DNA of 22,607 bases from NCBI GenBank assembly GCA_039649115.1, contig JBBWZQ010000038.1, positions 1 to 22,607 on the forward strand. Direction: 5' to 3'. Positions 7,365 to 15,080 of this stretch are shown here, one piece after another (the stretch's first letter is position 1; each line of letters starts with the position of its first letter). The DNA is from DATEJJ01 sp039649115. Lineage in GTDB: Bacteria; Actinomycetota; Actinomycetes; Mycobacteriales; Micromonosporaceae. A program made the translations under genes and the position numbers. Under the pieces are notes generated by a model. The model made no database searches, was not told the DNA's origin, and saw nothing but the letters and a program-made list of their open reading frames with translations.

Positions 7365-8335
7365 GCACCACCGAGAACGCGGGGAAGTCGACCACGGCTC
7401 TTGTCCGCAAGGTCGGCCTCACGACGATTACGGCGGGCCTCGCGTACCTCATCACAAGCCTGGTCGACAAGCCGAATATCGCCGGGTTCACGCTCTCGAT
7501 CCTGATCGGCGGCGTTATCCTCATCGTGCAGTTTCTGAATGACTTTGATACCCGTTTGCGGGCGGTGGAGCGGGAACAGCTCGTGCACATGAAGAACATC
7601 GAGCAGATGGTCGAGTCCGGGTTTCACAAGATCAATGAAGCGACCGAGTTGTTCGCGCTGGTGGAAACGTCGACCATCCGGCCCGACGACGTCACGGCTC
7701 TGGTCCGGCACTCGACGCGGATCAACCCGTCCGCCCCGCCGCTGGTGCAGAGCCTCGCGCACGCCCAGATCCGGCGGACCTCGGATCTGCTCAAGGAGCT
7801 GAGCGAGGGGGCCGACGTCATCTACGAGGGCGAGGACCGGGAGTGGCTGCTCGGCCTCACCGACTACGCCAACAGCACCATCGACGCGGTCAGCCTGACC
7901 ACAGTGGACGCCGGCAGCGAGGGCCTGCTCGAAGGGGGCGGGCTGTGGACCAGCGACCTGGGCCAGCGATACCTCGAAGCCCAGCGCCAGGCCGCGCAGC
8001 GCGGCGTGACCGTGCGCCGGATCCTGGTACTCGACCAGCCGACCCTGGAGAACGACGCCGGCCTGCAGCACCTCTCGGAACTGCACAAGGCCGCCGGGAT
8101 CGCGGTGCGGGTACTGGAGCCGGCGTCGGTACCCCGTACCCGCCGGCACGCCCTGCTCGACTTCATCGTCTTCGACAACGTGATCAGCTACGAGACGACG
8201 CGGGCGTCGAGCATCGACAGCTCGGCCAAGGCGATCATCGCGACCACCCGGCTGGTACTGCGCAGTTCCCTGGTCAGGGAGCGGATCCGCTGGTTCGACG
8301 ACCTCTGGACGTCGGCCAAGGAGATCACGCAATAG
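7361..8335 (+). CDS. Two-TM protein with HKD-less PLD-like C-terminal domain (paralogue B)
   Basis: A 324-residue paralogue of the product of 4299-5345. Two hydrophobic segments (about 14-35 and 43-60) predict a membrane hairpin with both ends in the cytoplasm, then a short helical stretch and a region with INEATELFALVE and GEDREWLLGL. The C-terminal domain has LGQRYLEAQ, VTVRRILVLD, DFIVFDNVISYE and ends FDDLWTSA, a layout like one PLD-like lobe without HxKxxxxD. I start it at GTG 7361, which overlaps the SCO2521-family stop as GTGA and gives the same N-terminus as paralogue A; a longer frame upstream would run through that gene. Its 5' half is less GC-rich than its neighbours. It may be the membrane partner of the cassette, by inference only. 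Confidence 0.78.
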   Translation: MSTTENAGKSTTALVRKVGLTTITAGLAYLITSLVDKPNIAGFTLSILIGGVILIVQFLNDFDTRLRAVEREQLVHMKNIEQMVESGFHKINEATELFALVETSTIRPDDVTALVRHSTRINPSAPPLVQSLAHAQIRRTSDLLKELSEGADVIYEGEDREWLLGLTDYANSTIDAVSLTTVDAGSEGLLEGGGLWTSDLGQRYLEAQRQAAQRGVTVRRILVLDQPTLENDAGLQHLSELHKAAGIAVRVLEPASVPRTRRHALLDFIVFDNVISYETTRASSIDSSAKAIIATTRLVLRSSLVRERIRWFDDLWTSAKEITQ

Positions 8336-8444
8336 GACGTACGCACTGCCGACGGTGACCGGACGTGGGACTATTGGTGAACGGGGTTGTGCCGTTGCGG
8401 CCGGTACCCGCACAATGTCTCGACCTCACCACCTCAACACCACA

Positions 8445-9200
8445 ATGGAGTCGTGGAACGTGGATACTCTTCGAAGCGCCACCGGCCCGGACGGGCGGAG
8501 CGCGGTGGACGAGCAGCGCCTCCGCGAAGAGTTGCACGGCATGTACACCGAGGTCGGGTTCTACGACCCCGCCGCGTGGAAGATCGCCTCCGCGGAGATC
8601 GACGAGCACACGCTCAGGATTCTCGGGCACCCGGTCATGGAGGACTGGGAGCGGCCCTACATGGAGAAGCTGGCCGAGATCGCCACCAGCAGGGGCGGCC
8701 GGATCCTGGAGATCGGGTTCGGCATGGGCATCTCCGCGACGTCCATCAGCCGCAGGTACGGCCGGGCCGATCGTCCGGTCACCGAGCACATCATCATCGA
8801 GGGGAACCACGACGTCGCCAACCTCGCCCGCAAGTTCCGGGACGAGCACCCCGCGGGCGTGGTCCGGATCATCGAGGGCCTGTCGTACGACGTGATCGGT
8901 CAGATCGAGGACGGCTCCCTCGACGGCATCCTGCACGACGCGTACCCGCTGGACGAGTCCCAGGTGCAGAACCAGGCCCACTTCGCGGACACCGCCTACC
9001 GCCTGCTCAAGCCGGGCGGGATCTTCACGTACTTCTCCGACGAGCCCACGGCATACCGGCCGGAGCACCTGAAGCTGCTCCTCGATGCCGGCTTCGAGCG
9101 GGACGCCATCGGCCAGGAGATCGTCGAGGTGGACGTGCCGGCGGACTGCGCGTACTGGAAGAGCGGCACGATCCTGGCGCCCATCCTCCAGAAGAGGTAG
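8445..9200 (+). CDS. GAMT-like SAM-dependent methyltransferase
   Basis: A class I methyltransferase that closely follows guanidinoacetate N-methyltransferase. Visible are PVMEDWERPYM (63-73), the SAM loop LEIGFGMG (88-95), E119 at the end of strand 2 (ribose contact), LDGILHDAYPL (159-169), LLKPGGIFTYF and the C-terminal PADCAYW. In rat GAMT, Glu45 and Asp134 bind the guanidino group; E69 and D165 are their counterparts, so an amidino or guanidino acceptor is plausible. True creatine synthesis is not expected in this setting. The start is uncertain: ATG 8445 is used for numbering, ATG 8415 or GTG 8460 (GGAG 9 bases ahead) are possible. It lies about 110 bases after paralogue B and converges on the SCO2522-family gene with a 5-base gap. 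Confidence 0.8.
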   Translation: MESWNVDTLRSATGPDGRSAVDEQRLREELHGMYTEVGFYDPAAWKIASAEIDEHTLRILGHPVMEDWERPYMEKLAEIATSRGGRILEIGFGMGISATSISRRYGRADRPVTEHIIIEGNHDVANLARKFRDEHPAGVVRIIEGLSYDVIGQIEDGSLDGILHDAYPLDESQVQNQAHFADTAYRLLKPGGIFTYFSDEPTAYRPEHLKLLLDAGFERDAIGQEIVEVDVPADCAYWKSGTILAPILQKR

Positions 9201-9205
9201 CCCGC

Positions 9206-10174
9206 TCAGTCGTTGACGAACACGTACTCGACCCGTCGCGGCAGGTCCGCGGGCAGGTCGAGGCCCTCCGCCGCGGCGCGCGCGACCACCTGCTCCGCGG
9301 CGGCGCGCTCCACCGCCAGCTGGCTGAGGATCGTCCGGACGCCGTGCTCGGTGGCGAGGAACCGCGAGCCGAGCACCGACACGGTGCGGTACGCGCAGAA
9401 CGGCGCGGCGCCCGGATTCACCTGCAGCACAGCCGGCATGGCCCGCCAGTCCTCGGGCAGCCGCTCGGGACCGGGTCGCGGCGTGGCGACCGCGGCGCCG
9501 CGGTAGCGGAGCAGGCCCAGCCGCAGCAGCTGCCAGACGGCGGCGAGGAACGCGCAGGCCCAGGTGCGGCCGTTGCCCTCGCCGTCGTCCCAGAGCTGGA
9601 CGTCGACGAAGACGGAGTGCCGGTTCGCCGCGTGCTCGACCGGCGGGCGCCAGCCCGGCGGGCCGGCCATCGCCTGCACCGCGGCGCTGTTGGGGGTTCG
9701 CTGGCCGTTGCACAGCCAACCCGTCTCCGCGGTCGGCGGCCGGTCGCCGTTCGTGCCGGGGACGGGATCGCTGACCAGCCGGCTCTCGACGAGATCGGCG
9801 AGGGCGATGCCGTCGGCGGCGGCGCACCCGGACTCGCGCACGATGTAGTCGATCGCCAGCCCGCTCTCGCTGGCGCACTTCAACAGCACCGGGATGACCT
9901 CGGCCGGCGAGCTGAACGGCGCGAAGTAGTCGTCGATGAGAAAGCAGGTCGCGATGCGCGGGCGGCGGCCCTTGGGCAGGCCGGCCTCGCAGGCGCGCCG
10001 GGCCGCCTCGGCCCACGGTGCGACCGTGCGGAAGTGCCGGGCCACCGCCGCGGCGCCGGCCGCGAAGTCCTCCCGGTACAGGTGGCCGAGCTCCAGCGAG
10101 AGGTGCGACAGCGGCACCTGCTTGACGGTGAAGTCTGCCGACGCCTCCCGGAACACCGCGTCCGCAGTGGTCAC
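9206..10174 (-). CDS. SCO2522-family protein, function unknown
   Basis: A 322-residue soluble protein that I recognise, from memory, as the SCO2522 type. Family-like segments are VPLSHLSLELGHLYREDF near the N-terminus, then RIATCFLIDDYFAPF, SGLAIDYIVRESGCA, and a later helical WACAFLAAVWQLLRLGLLRY. There is no known catalytic signature and no signal peptide. GTG 10174 is chosen because it overlaps the stop of the variant P-loop gene as GTGA and gives the expected N-terminus. It is the last gene of the minus-strand operon SCO2525-2524-2523-2522. The FLIDDY and RESGCA blocks look like the edges of alpha/beta strands in an active site, but I cannot name the fold. Confidence 0.78.
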   Translation of the reverse strand: MTTADAVFREASADFTVKQVPLSHLSLELGHLYREDFAAGAAAVARHFRTVAPWAEAARRACEAGLPKGRRPRIATCFLIDDYFAPFSSPAEVIPVLLKCASESGLAIDYIVRESGCAAADGIALADLVESRLVSDPVPGTNGDRPPTAETGWLCNGQRTPNSAAVQAMAGPPGWRPPVEHAANRHSVFVDVQLWDDGEGNGRTWACAFLAAVWQLLRLGLLRYRGAAVATPRPGPERLPEDWRAMPAVLQVNPGAAPFCAYRTVSVLGSRFLATEHGVRTILSQLAVERAAAEQVVARAAAEGLDLPADLPRRVEYVFVND

Positions 10175-11091
10175 AGCACTTCCCACGCCGCGTCGTCGGT
10201 CAGCTTCTTGGCCAGCTCGGTGAACCTCTCGACGGTCAACGCGTTGGCCACCTGCCGTGCCCACACGTCCTTGTCCGAGATCAGTTGCTCACGCCATTGC
10301 AGTACCGGGTCGTGCGGGATGATGCCCAGGATCGAGGTGCGGCCGACCTTCATCTCCCGGGCCAGGTCCAGCAGGCTCTTGTTGCACTCGCGCAGCCAGG
10401 CGAGCTGGGTGGGCTGCAGCCCGGACAGCTCCGAGGAGTCCGGATCCACCACGGCGGTGCGGACGAACCGGATCGAGTCGAGCAGCTTGTCGCGGTCGTG
10501 GCCACAGCTCTTGCCGGTGTCCAGGATGCCGCGCTCCTCGTAGACCAGCGCGGCGGCGGCCAGCACGTGCTGGCGGGTCCAACGGTGGAAGACGAGCCAG
10601 CGTGCGGGGATCGCCCGCAGCGCCGGGTGGGCGAGCGCGGCGAGCACGATGTGGGTGGCATATGACCGGCCCGCGCTGAGGTCGACCAGGCACAGGTTGA
10701 ACTGCTCGTGCAGGCGCAGGAACAGCGTGCGGCAGCGGTCGATGGCGAACTCGGTCGTGGCGAACTCGCCGCCACCCCGATCGCCGGGCAGGAGTACCAG
10801 GTGCCCGGCACCGGGCGGCCGGTTGCGCAGGCTGGAGCGGTCCGATTCGGTCCAGATGTCGATGCGGGCCGGCTCGGAGACCTTGCCCTCGTGGAGGTAC
10901 GAGTGCATGCCGCCCCGGTCGACGCCGTGCGTGGCGGTCGGGATGTCGAAGATCGCGCCCGAGGTCGGCGAGCCGAAGTCGAAGTCGAGGTAGCACACGT
11001 CGGTACCCTGCAGCGCGGTGCGGTACGCGAGGTTGCTGGTGGTGACCGAGCGTCCGGTGCCACCCTTGTCCGAGGTCGCGAAGACGAACAC
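10171..11091 (-). CDS. SCO2523-family variant P-loop ATPase (ParA/MinD-like)
   Basis: A 306-residue SIMIBI-class P-loop protein related to ParA/MinD. The deviant Walker A reads SDKGGTGRS at 7-15: the ParA signature lysine K9 is kept, but the usual phosphate-binding Lys before Ser/Thr is Arg (R14). Then follow YLDFDFG (34-40, the A' or switch I site) and LCLVDLSAG (133-141, Walker B/switch II with D137; ParA has DxPPG here). The protein may dimerise on a membrane or DNA using ATP, but the K-to-R change could slow or abolish hydrolysis. Start: GTG 11091, 2 bases after the SCO2524 stop, gives MFVFATSDKGG; a CTG at 11097 that overlaps the stop is the alternative. Its 3' end overlaps the SCO2522-family gene by 4 bases. 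Confidence 0.85.
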   Translation of the reverse strand: MFVFATSDKGGTGRSVTTSNLAYRTALQGTDVCYLDFDFGSPTSGAIFDIPTATHGVDRGGMHSYLHEGKVSEPARIDIWTESDRSSLRNRPPGAGHLVLLPGDRGGGEFATTEFAIDRCRTLFLRLHEQFNLCLVDLSAGRSYATHIVLAALAHPALRAIPARWLVFHRWTRQHVLAAAALVYEERGILDTGKSCGHDRDKLLDSIRFVRTAVVDPDSSELSGLQPTQLAWLRECNKSLLDLAREMKVGRTSILGIIPHDPVLQWREQLISDKDVWARQVANALTVERFTELAKKLTDDAAWEVL

Positions 11092-11093
11092 GG

Positions 11094-12962
11094 TCAGTCC
11101 GTCCGTTCGACGTCGCTGCGGGCGACGGCGAGCGCGTCGATGTCGCGCAGCACCTTCGTCGCGAGCGCGGTGGCCGTACCCGGGCGGTCCTGCACGATGT
11201 CGCGCGCCCGGCTCAGGTCCGCGTTGATGGTCGTGAACGTCGAGCGCATCTTCTCGTTGGCCCCCACGGGCCGGCTCAGCAGCTCCTGGTCGAAGAGGTG
11301 TTCGGCCTCGCTGAGCAGCTGCAACGCGAACTCGGCGAGCGGCCCGCTGCGTAACGGGTTGCTGAACAGCACCTTGGTCGTGCCCACCACGCCCAGGACC
11401 ACCCGGACCGTGTAGTACCAGGACGGCAGCTCGTGGCGCGCGCTGAGCCGGCGGAAGACGTCGCCGGGCTGGTCCCACAGGCTGCGGCTGACGCCGGAGT
11501 CGATGCGGCGCTCGGCGAGGTGGTCCCACACCCGGTCGGCCAGGTCGAGCAGCCTGGCCCGGCGCTCGGTGCCGTTGATCAGACCCGCGATCCGCGCGGT
11601 GCGCTGTAACAGCAGCGGGGCGAAGTCGGTGGCCAGCCACTGCAGCCTCGGCCCGCCGCGGACGTCGCTGCTCAACAGGTCGAAGGGCACGCCGGGCGAG
11701 TGCAGGCGCAGCGCCGGGTCGTCGTCCTCGATCAGCCGCCGGGTGATCCGGCCGCGGTTGCCCAGCTCGATCAGCACCTCGCCGACCCGGGCCAGTTCGG
11801 CGTCCGAACCGCGCCGCGCCACCAGGTCGTGGACCACCAGAGACGTCACGAGCAGGCTCAGGTAGTCGGACTCCACGTCGTCGGTGGTGCGCCAGGGGAT
11901 GTCCTCCAGCGGCCAGCGCGGCCCGTCACCGAACATGGCCAGGGTGGCCCAGTAGGACCGGGTCAGCTCCCACCGCAACTGCAGCGCGCGGGACAACCGC
12001 TGCTGCTCCTCGTTGAGCAGGTTCAGGATGCGGGTCCGCTCGGAGAACAGGTCCTCGATGGCGTCCATGGCGACGACCGTGAAGTAGAGCCAGGGTGCGT
12101 TCCAGGCGATGCCGTCGGCCTGCTTGCCCACCGCCTCGGTGGTCTCGATGGTCGGCGCGTCCTTCACGATCCCCCACGACCAGCCACACTCGAAGAGCCG
12201 GTTCGGGTTCTCCAGGGGCTCGGTCGCCTGCCCCGAGCCGATGGTCATCTCGCCGAACGCGGCGATCGTCTCGCGCAGCGCCCTGCGCAGCTCGGCGACC
12301 ACCTTGCGTTCGGGCAGGCCGCCCTGGTTGGCCGTGCGGATCAGCGCCTGCTCCTCGGTCGAACCCGCCTCGAAGCTGGACACGGTGAAGCTGCGCAGCA
12401 GGCCGATCATGGCAGCGCTGAGCCGGTTGCTCGCCATGGTCTCCAGGCGGTCGATGTCGGTGCGCATGCCGGGGCCACGCACCACGGTGCGCAGCACCCG
12501 GAGGAAACCGACGACGGCCAGGGTCAGCCGCACGGATATGGCGTAGGAGTCGACGATGTCGAGCCGGCGCTGCTGCTCGGTGGGCCCGACATCCGGATCG
12601 GTCGAGCCGAAGTAGCTCTCGCCGGCGAAGACGGGGGTTCCGTTCTCGTCGATATAGCGCTCGAAGTACTCCGTGATGAATCTGATCAGTCGGCGGGGGA
12701 TCTCGACCGCGTCTCCCAGCCGCCGCAGCGCGTGCAGGATGTCTTCGGCCGTATCGTCGGGCTGGTCCAATCCGAACGGCTCCACCTGCGTGGCCGGCAG
12801 CATGACGCACAACAACTGCTCGGCATCGCTGATCGAGTTGCGACCGTCCCGGCCGTCCCAGACCCAGGTCTTCTCACCATCGGTGCCGGCGGCGTCGCGA
12901 AGGGAGTAGTCGGCGAGTGCCCGCCAGATTTCGAGGAGTTCCTGACGCGGTCGAATGCGCAT
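11094..12962 (-). CDS. SCO2524-family protein, large helical, function unknown
   Basis: At 622 residues this is the largest member of the cassette, and I recognise it, from memory, as the SCO2524 type. It begins MRIRPRQELLEIWRALADYSL and appears almost wholly alpha-helical. Hydrophobic helices (for example around VRLTLAVVGFLRVLRTVV and WYYTVRVVLGVVGTTKVLF) are interrupted by charges and do not look like clear membrane spans. There is no nuclease, protease, kinase or NTPase motif that I can see. ATG 12962 lies 21 bases after the methyltransferase stop, with no strong Shine-Dalgarno, so it may rely on coupling. Such a size and composition would suit a scaffold for the variant P-loop protein encoded just downstream, which is inference. 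Confidence 0.78.
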   Translation of the reverse strand: MRIRPRQELLEIWRALADYSLRDAAGTDGEKTWVWDGRDGRNSISDAEQLLCVMLPATQVEPFGLDQPDDTAEDILHALRRLGDAVEIPRRLIRFITEYFERYIDENGTPVFAGESYFGSTDPDVGPTEQQRRLDIVDSYAISVRLTLAVVGFLRVLRTVVRGPGMRTDIDRLETMASNRLSAAMIGLLRSFTVSSFEAGSTEEQALIRTANQGGLPERKVVAELRRALRETIAAFGEMTIGSGQATEPLENPNRLFECGWSWGIVKDAPTIETTEAVGKQADGIAWNAPWLYFTVVAMDAIEDLFSERTRILNLLNEEQQRLSRALQLRWELTRSYWATLAMFGDGPRWPLEDIPWRTTDDVESDYLSLLVTSLVVHDLVARRGSDAELARVGEVLIELGNRGRITRRLIEDDDPALRLHSPGVPFDLLSSDVRGGPRLQWLATDFAPLLLQRTARIAGLINGTERRARLLDLADRVWDHLAERRIDSGVSRSLWDQPGDVFRRLSARHELPSWYYTVRVVLGVVGTTKVLFSNPLRSGPLAEFALQLLSEAEHLFDQELLSRPVGANEKMRSTFTTINADLSRARDIVQDRPGTATALATKVLRDIDALAVARSDVERTD

Positions 12963-12983
12963 TCAACATCAACCACCCGAGGG

Positions 12984-13763
12984 TCAGGGAATGGGTTGTC
13001 CCCGCCAACCAGTGACGAGAATCATCCCATCATAGTCCTCGCGCAGCGGCTTGTCGCCTTTCTCGATCTCGAACAACTCATGAATGAGTCCCACACCGGC
13101 GACGCATTGTCTCACGTCACGGGGGGAAACCGGTACCGCGGGAAAGTCAATCTCGCCGACCCGGTAACCGCGGGAGTTCTGCATGAACGCCGCGGCGAAC
13201 GGCGCGCCCGGCCGCAGCGCTCCGACGAACCGGTGCACGGCGTACTCGAACTGGTGCAACCGGGTGGAGATCGACTCCGCGACGAAGAACATGGTACCGA
13301 TGTCGAACGTCTGCGCCGGCAATTCGTAGACGCTGTCGTGGCGCAGCCGCACCCGCTGTTGCAGTTCGGTCCACGGCTCGGGAAAGCCCTGGTAGGGCTC
13401 CTTCTCGCACAGATGGTTCCAGAACTGGTCCCAGGCGGGTCCGTGCCGGCGCACCTGCTTGCGCAGCCACGCGACGTTGCTGCGGGACCGCTCCCAGAGC
13501 GTGATCCGCCGGCACATCGGCAGCATGCACAACGCGGGGTACAGGTTGGCGCCGGGTCCGACGTCGACACCCCGCGCGTCGGGCGGCAGCGTGGCGGTCG
13601 CGAAGAAGTCCCGGACCCGGCCCAGGATCTCCCGGTCGTCCTCGCGGAGGTACCGGTAGTTGTGGTTGAAGTACGCTGCCGAGTCGAAGGCGTCCCAGGG
13701 GTAGTCCTCGTTTGTTCCGGACTCTGCCGTCATGCTGGCATCCGGGGGCAACGTCTGAGTCAT
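12984..13763 (-). CDS. SCO2525-family SAM-dependent methyltransferase (NNMT/PNMT-like)
   Basis: A 259-residue methyltransferase of the NNMT/PNMT/TEMT type, recognised from memory as SCO2525-like. The N-terminal block FDSAAYFNHNYRYL (26-39) is the lid that covers the small substrate in this family. The SAM loop is GVDVGPGANLYPAL (65-78), followed by the strand-2 end ITLWERS. MFFVAESIS is the motif IV/post region. The family methylates amines such as nicotinamide or phenylethanolamine, so a small amine acceptor is likely. ATG 13763 is chosen because AAGG lies 5 bases upstream; ATG 13733 and a longer frame to 13859 lack a binding site. It is the first gene of the four-gene minus-strand operon. 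Confidence 0.82.
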   Translation of the reverse strand: MTQTLPPDASMTAESGTNEDYPWDAFDSAAYFNHNYRYLREDDREILGRVRDFFATATLPPDARGVDVGPGANLYPALCMLPMCRRITLWERSRSNVAWLRKQVRRHGPAWDQFWNHLCEKEPYQGFPEPWTELQQRVRLRHDSVYELPAQTFDIGTMFFVAESISTRLHQFEYAVHRFVGALRPGAPFAAAFMQNSRGYRVGEIDFPAVPVSPRDVRQCVAGVGLIHELFEIEKGDKPLREDYDGMILVTGWRGQPIP

Positions 13764-14022
13764 GAGAGCCTTTTTTCCTGTGATGGCAACGGCGACACCA
13801 CACCGGGTCTGGAGAGCGTCTGGGACGCGATCGAGGGTCACTCTTCGCGATGAGAACAACTCAGTCTAACCCTGTGTGGCGAGCCCACATGCGGTTTCGC
13901 GCCCTCGGGTCCTCACACAGCGACACTATGATCCGCTGTGGACCATGCCTCGTCAAGCCGAGGGCCACCTTGTCATTAGGTCTTAACGTGGCGCCATTGT
14001 CATTGGCCGCGATGGCAAATGA
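13764..14022. promoter_or_regulatory. Intergenic region upstream of the SCO2525-2522 operon
   Basis: This 259-base gene-free stretch lies between the operon and the universal stress gene. It contains a perfect inverted repeat CACAGCG-N11-CGCTGTG (13916-13940) and two near-identical direct repeats TTGTCATTAGG (13970-13980) and TTGTCATTGG (13997-14006), starts 27 bases apart. On the minus strand TAGACT (13868-13863) could be a -10, but no -35 is clear. These sites may be operators; none matches a regulator I can name. Confidence 0.35.
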
Positions 14023-14949
14023 TCACGCTGTCGGATGCGCGATCGCCACCGGCCGGTCGGCATGGCGCAGCAGCCCGTCGGCGACCGAGCCGAGCACCAG
14101 GCTGGCAAAGCCGCCCCGGCCCCGCGGGCCGACCACGATAAGCGATGCCGAGCCGGCCTCCTCGACGAGCGTCAGGACCGGACTGAAGCTGTGCACCGCG
14201 CGCCGGTCCACCCGCACCTCGGGGTACCGCTCGCGCCAGCCGGCCACCGCCTCGGCGAGCAGCCGCTCCGCCTCGCCCTGCGCCTCCTCCTCGTCGTAGT
14301 GACGCGCCGTGACGGGGCCCAGGTTCCCGCCCGGCGGCACGCCCCAGGCGTACACGGCCAGCAGGCCGGTGCCCCGCATGGCGGCCTCGTCGAAGGCGAA
14401 GCCCAGCGCGGCCGCCGAGCCGGCGGACCCGTCCACGCCGACCGCGACCGGCCCGCTGCCGGGCACCGCGGAGTCCTCGGTGGACGGCGGCGGGTCGGGC
14501 GGCCGCAGCACCACGACCGGCGCCTGCGCGTGCGTGGCGACCTGGGCGCCGACCGAGCCGGCGAGCAGGCCGGCGAAGCCGCCGCGGCCACGGGACCCGA
14601 GCACGACGAGGCACCCGGCGGCGGACTCCTCCACCAGCACGCCGGCCGCGCCGCCGGCGACGACAGAGGTGGTCAGGGCCAGGTCGGGGTGGCGCAGGCT
14701 GGCGGTCCGGGCCATCTCGTTGATCACCCCGCGGGTCGCGCGCAGCGGCTCCTCGACGTCGAAGGGCACCAGCGCGGTGGGTCCGAACATCGGTACCGTG
14801 GTGAACCCGTGCACCAGGCGCAACGGCCGGTGCCTGCGCCGGGCCTCCCACGCGCCGTACTCGACCGCCTGCTCGGCCGCTGCCGAGCCGTCCACGCCGA
14901 CGACGACCGGGGCGGCCGGCCCGCGTCTGCTCCCGTACGGACTGTTCAT
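14023..14949 (-). CDS. Universal stress protein, two tandem USP domains
   Basis: A 308-residue cytosolic protein made of two USP repeats (about 14-145 and 165-308). Each opens with a VVGVDGS or VAVGVDGS strand. Each ends with the ATP-binding G-2x-G-9x-G-S signature, GSRGRGGFAGLLAGSVG and GPRGRGGFASLVLGSVA. Double-domain ATP-binding USPs are typical of actinobacteria, where many respond to hypoxia or stationary phase. ATG 14949 has a strong GGAGG 7 bases upstream; a longer frame to 15051 has no such site. It is divergent from the YCII gene and probably monocistronic. I looked for a DosR-type palindrome in the divergent region and found only a poor match. Confidence 0.9.
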   Translation of the reverse strand: MNSPYGSRRGPAAPVVVGVDGSAAAEQAVEYGAWEARRRHRPLRLVHGFTTVPMFGPTALVPFDVEEPLRATRGVINEMARTASLRHPDLALTTSVVAGGAAGVLVEESAAGCLVVLGSRGRGGFAGLLAGSVGAQVATHAQAPVVVLRPPDPPPSTEDSAVPGSGPVAVGVDGSAGSAAALGFAFDEAAMRGTGLLAVYAWGVPPGGNLGPVTARHYDEEEAQGEAERLLAEAVAGWRERYPEVRVDRRAVHSFSPVLTLVEEAGSASLIVVGPRGRGGFASLVLGSVADGLLRHADRPVAIAHPTA

Positions 14950-15080
14950 CGTGACCTCCAGGTGGGCCCTTACCCCGAGCCTCCCAGGCCACGCGCGCCC
15001 CGATGTCGAGAACCGGGAGCCCACTGCGACCTGTGGCTGAGAGGCGCTCACCAGAGTGCCGCAGTGTCGAGGAGAAGACC

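Noticed and set aside
4299..8335. Active phospholipase D (HKD) enzyme for the two-TM paralogues
   Set aside because: No HxKxxxxD can be found in either protein; only the general strand-helix order and the FDxLW ending resemble the PLD lobe.
8387..10543. A 718-codon plus-strand open frame through the GAMT-like, SCO2522- and SCO2523-type genes
   Set aside because: It is out of frame with one real gene and antisense to two others that have recognisable families and coupled starts; it shows no domain.
13863..13868. TAGACT as -10 of the SCO2525-2522 operon
   Set aside because: No TTGNNN lies at 16-18 bases upstream, so it is not listed as a separate promoter.
14950..15080. Hypoxia (DosR-type) box between the two-domain stress gene and the YCII gene
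   Set aside because: The best stretch (CGGGGTAAGGGCCC on the minus strand) matches only about 9 of 14 core positions and is not symmetric.
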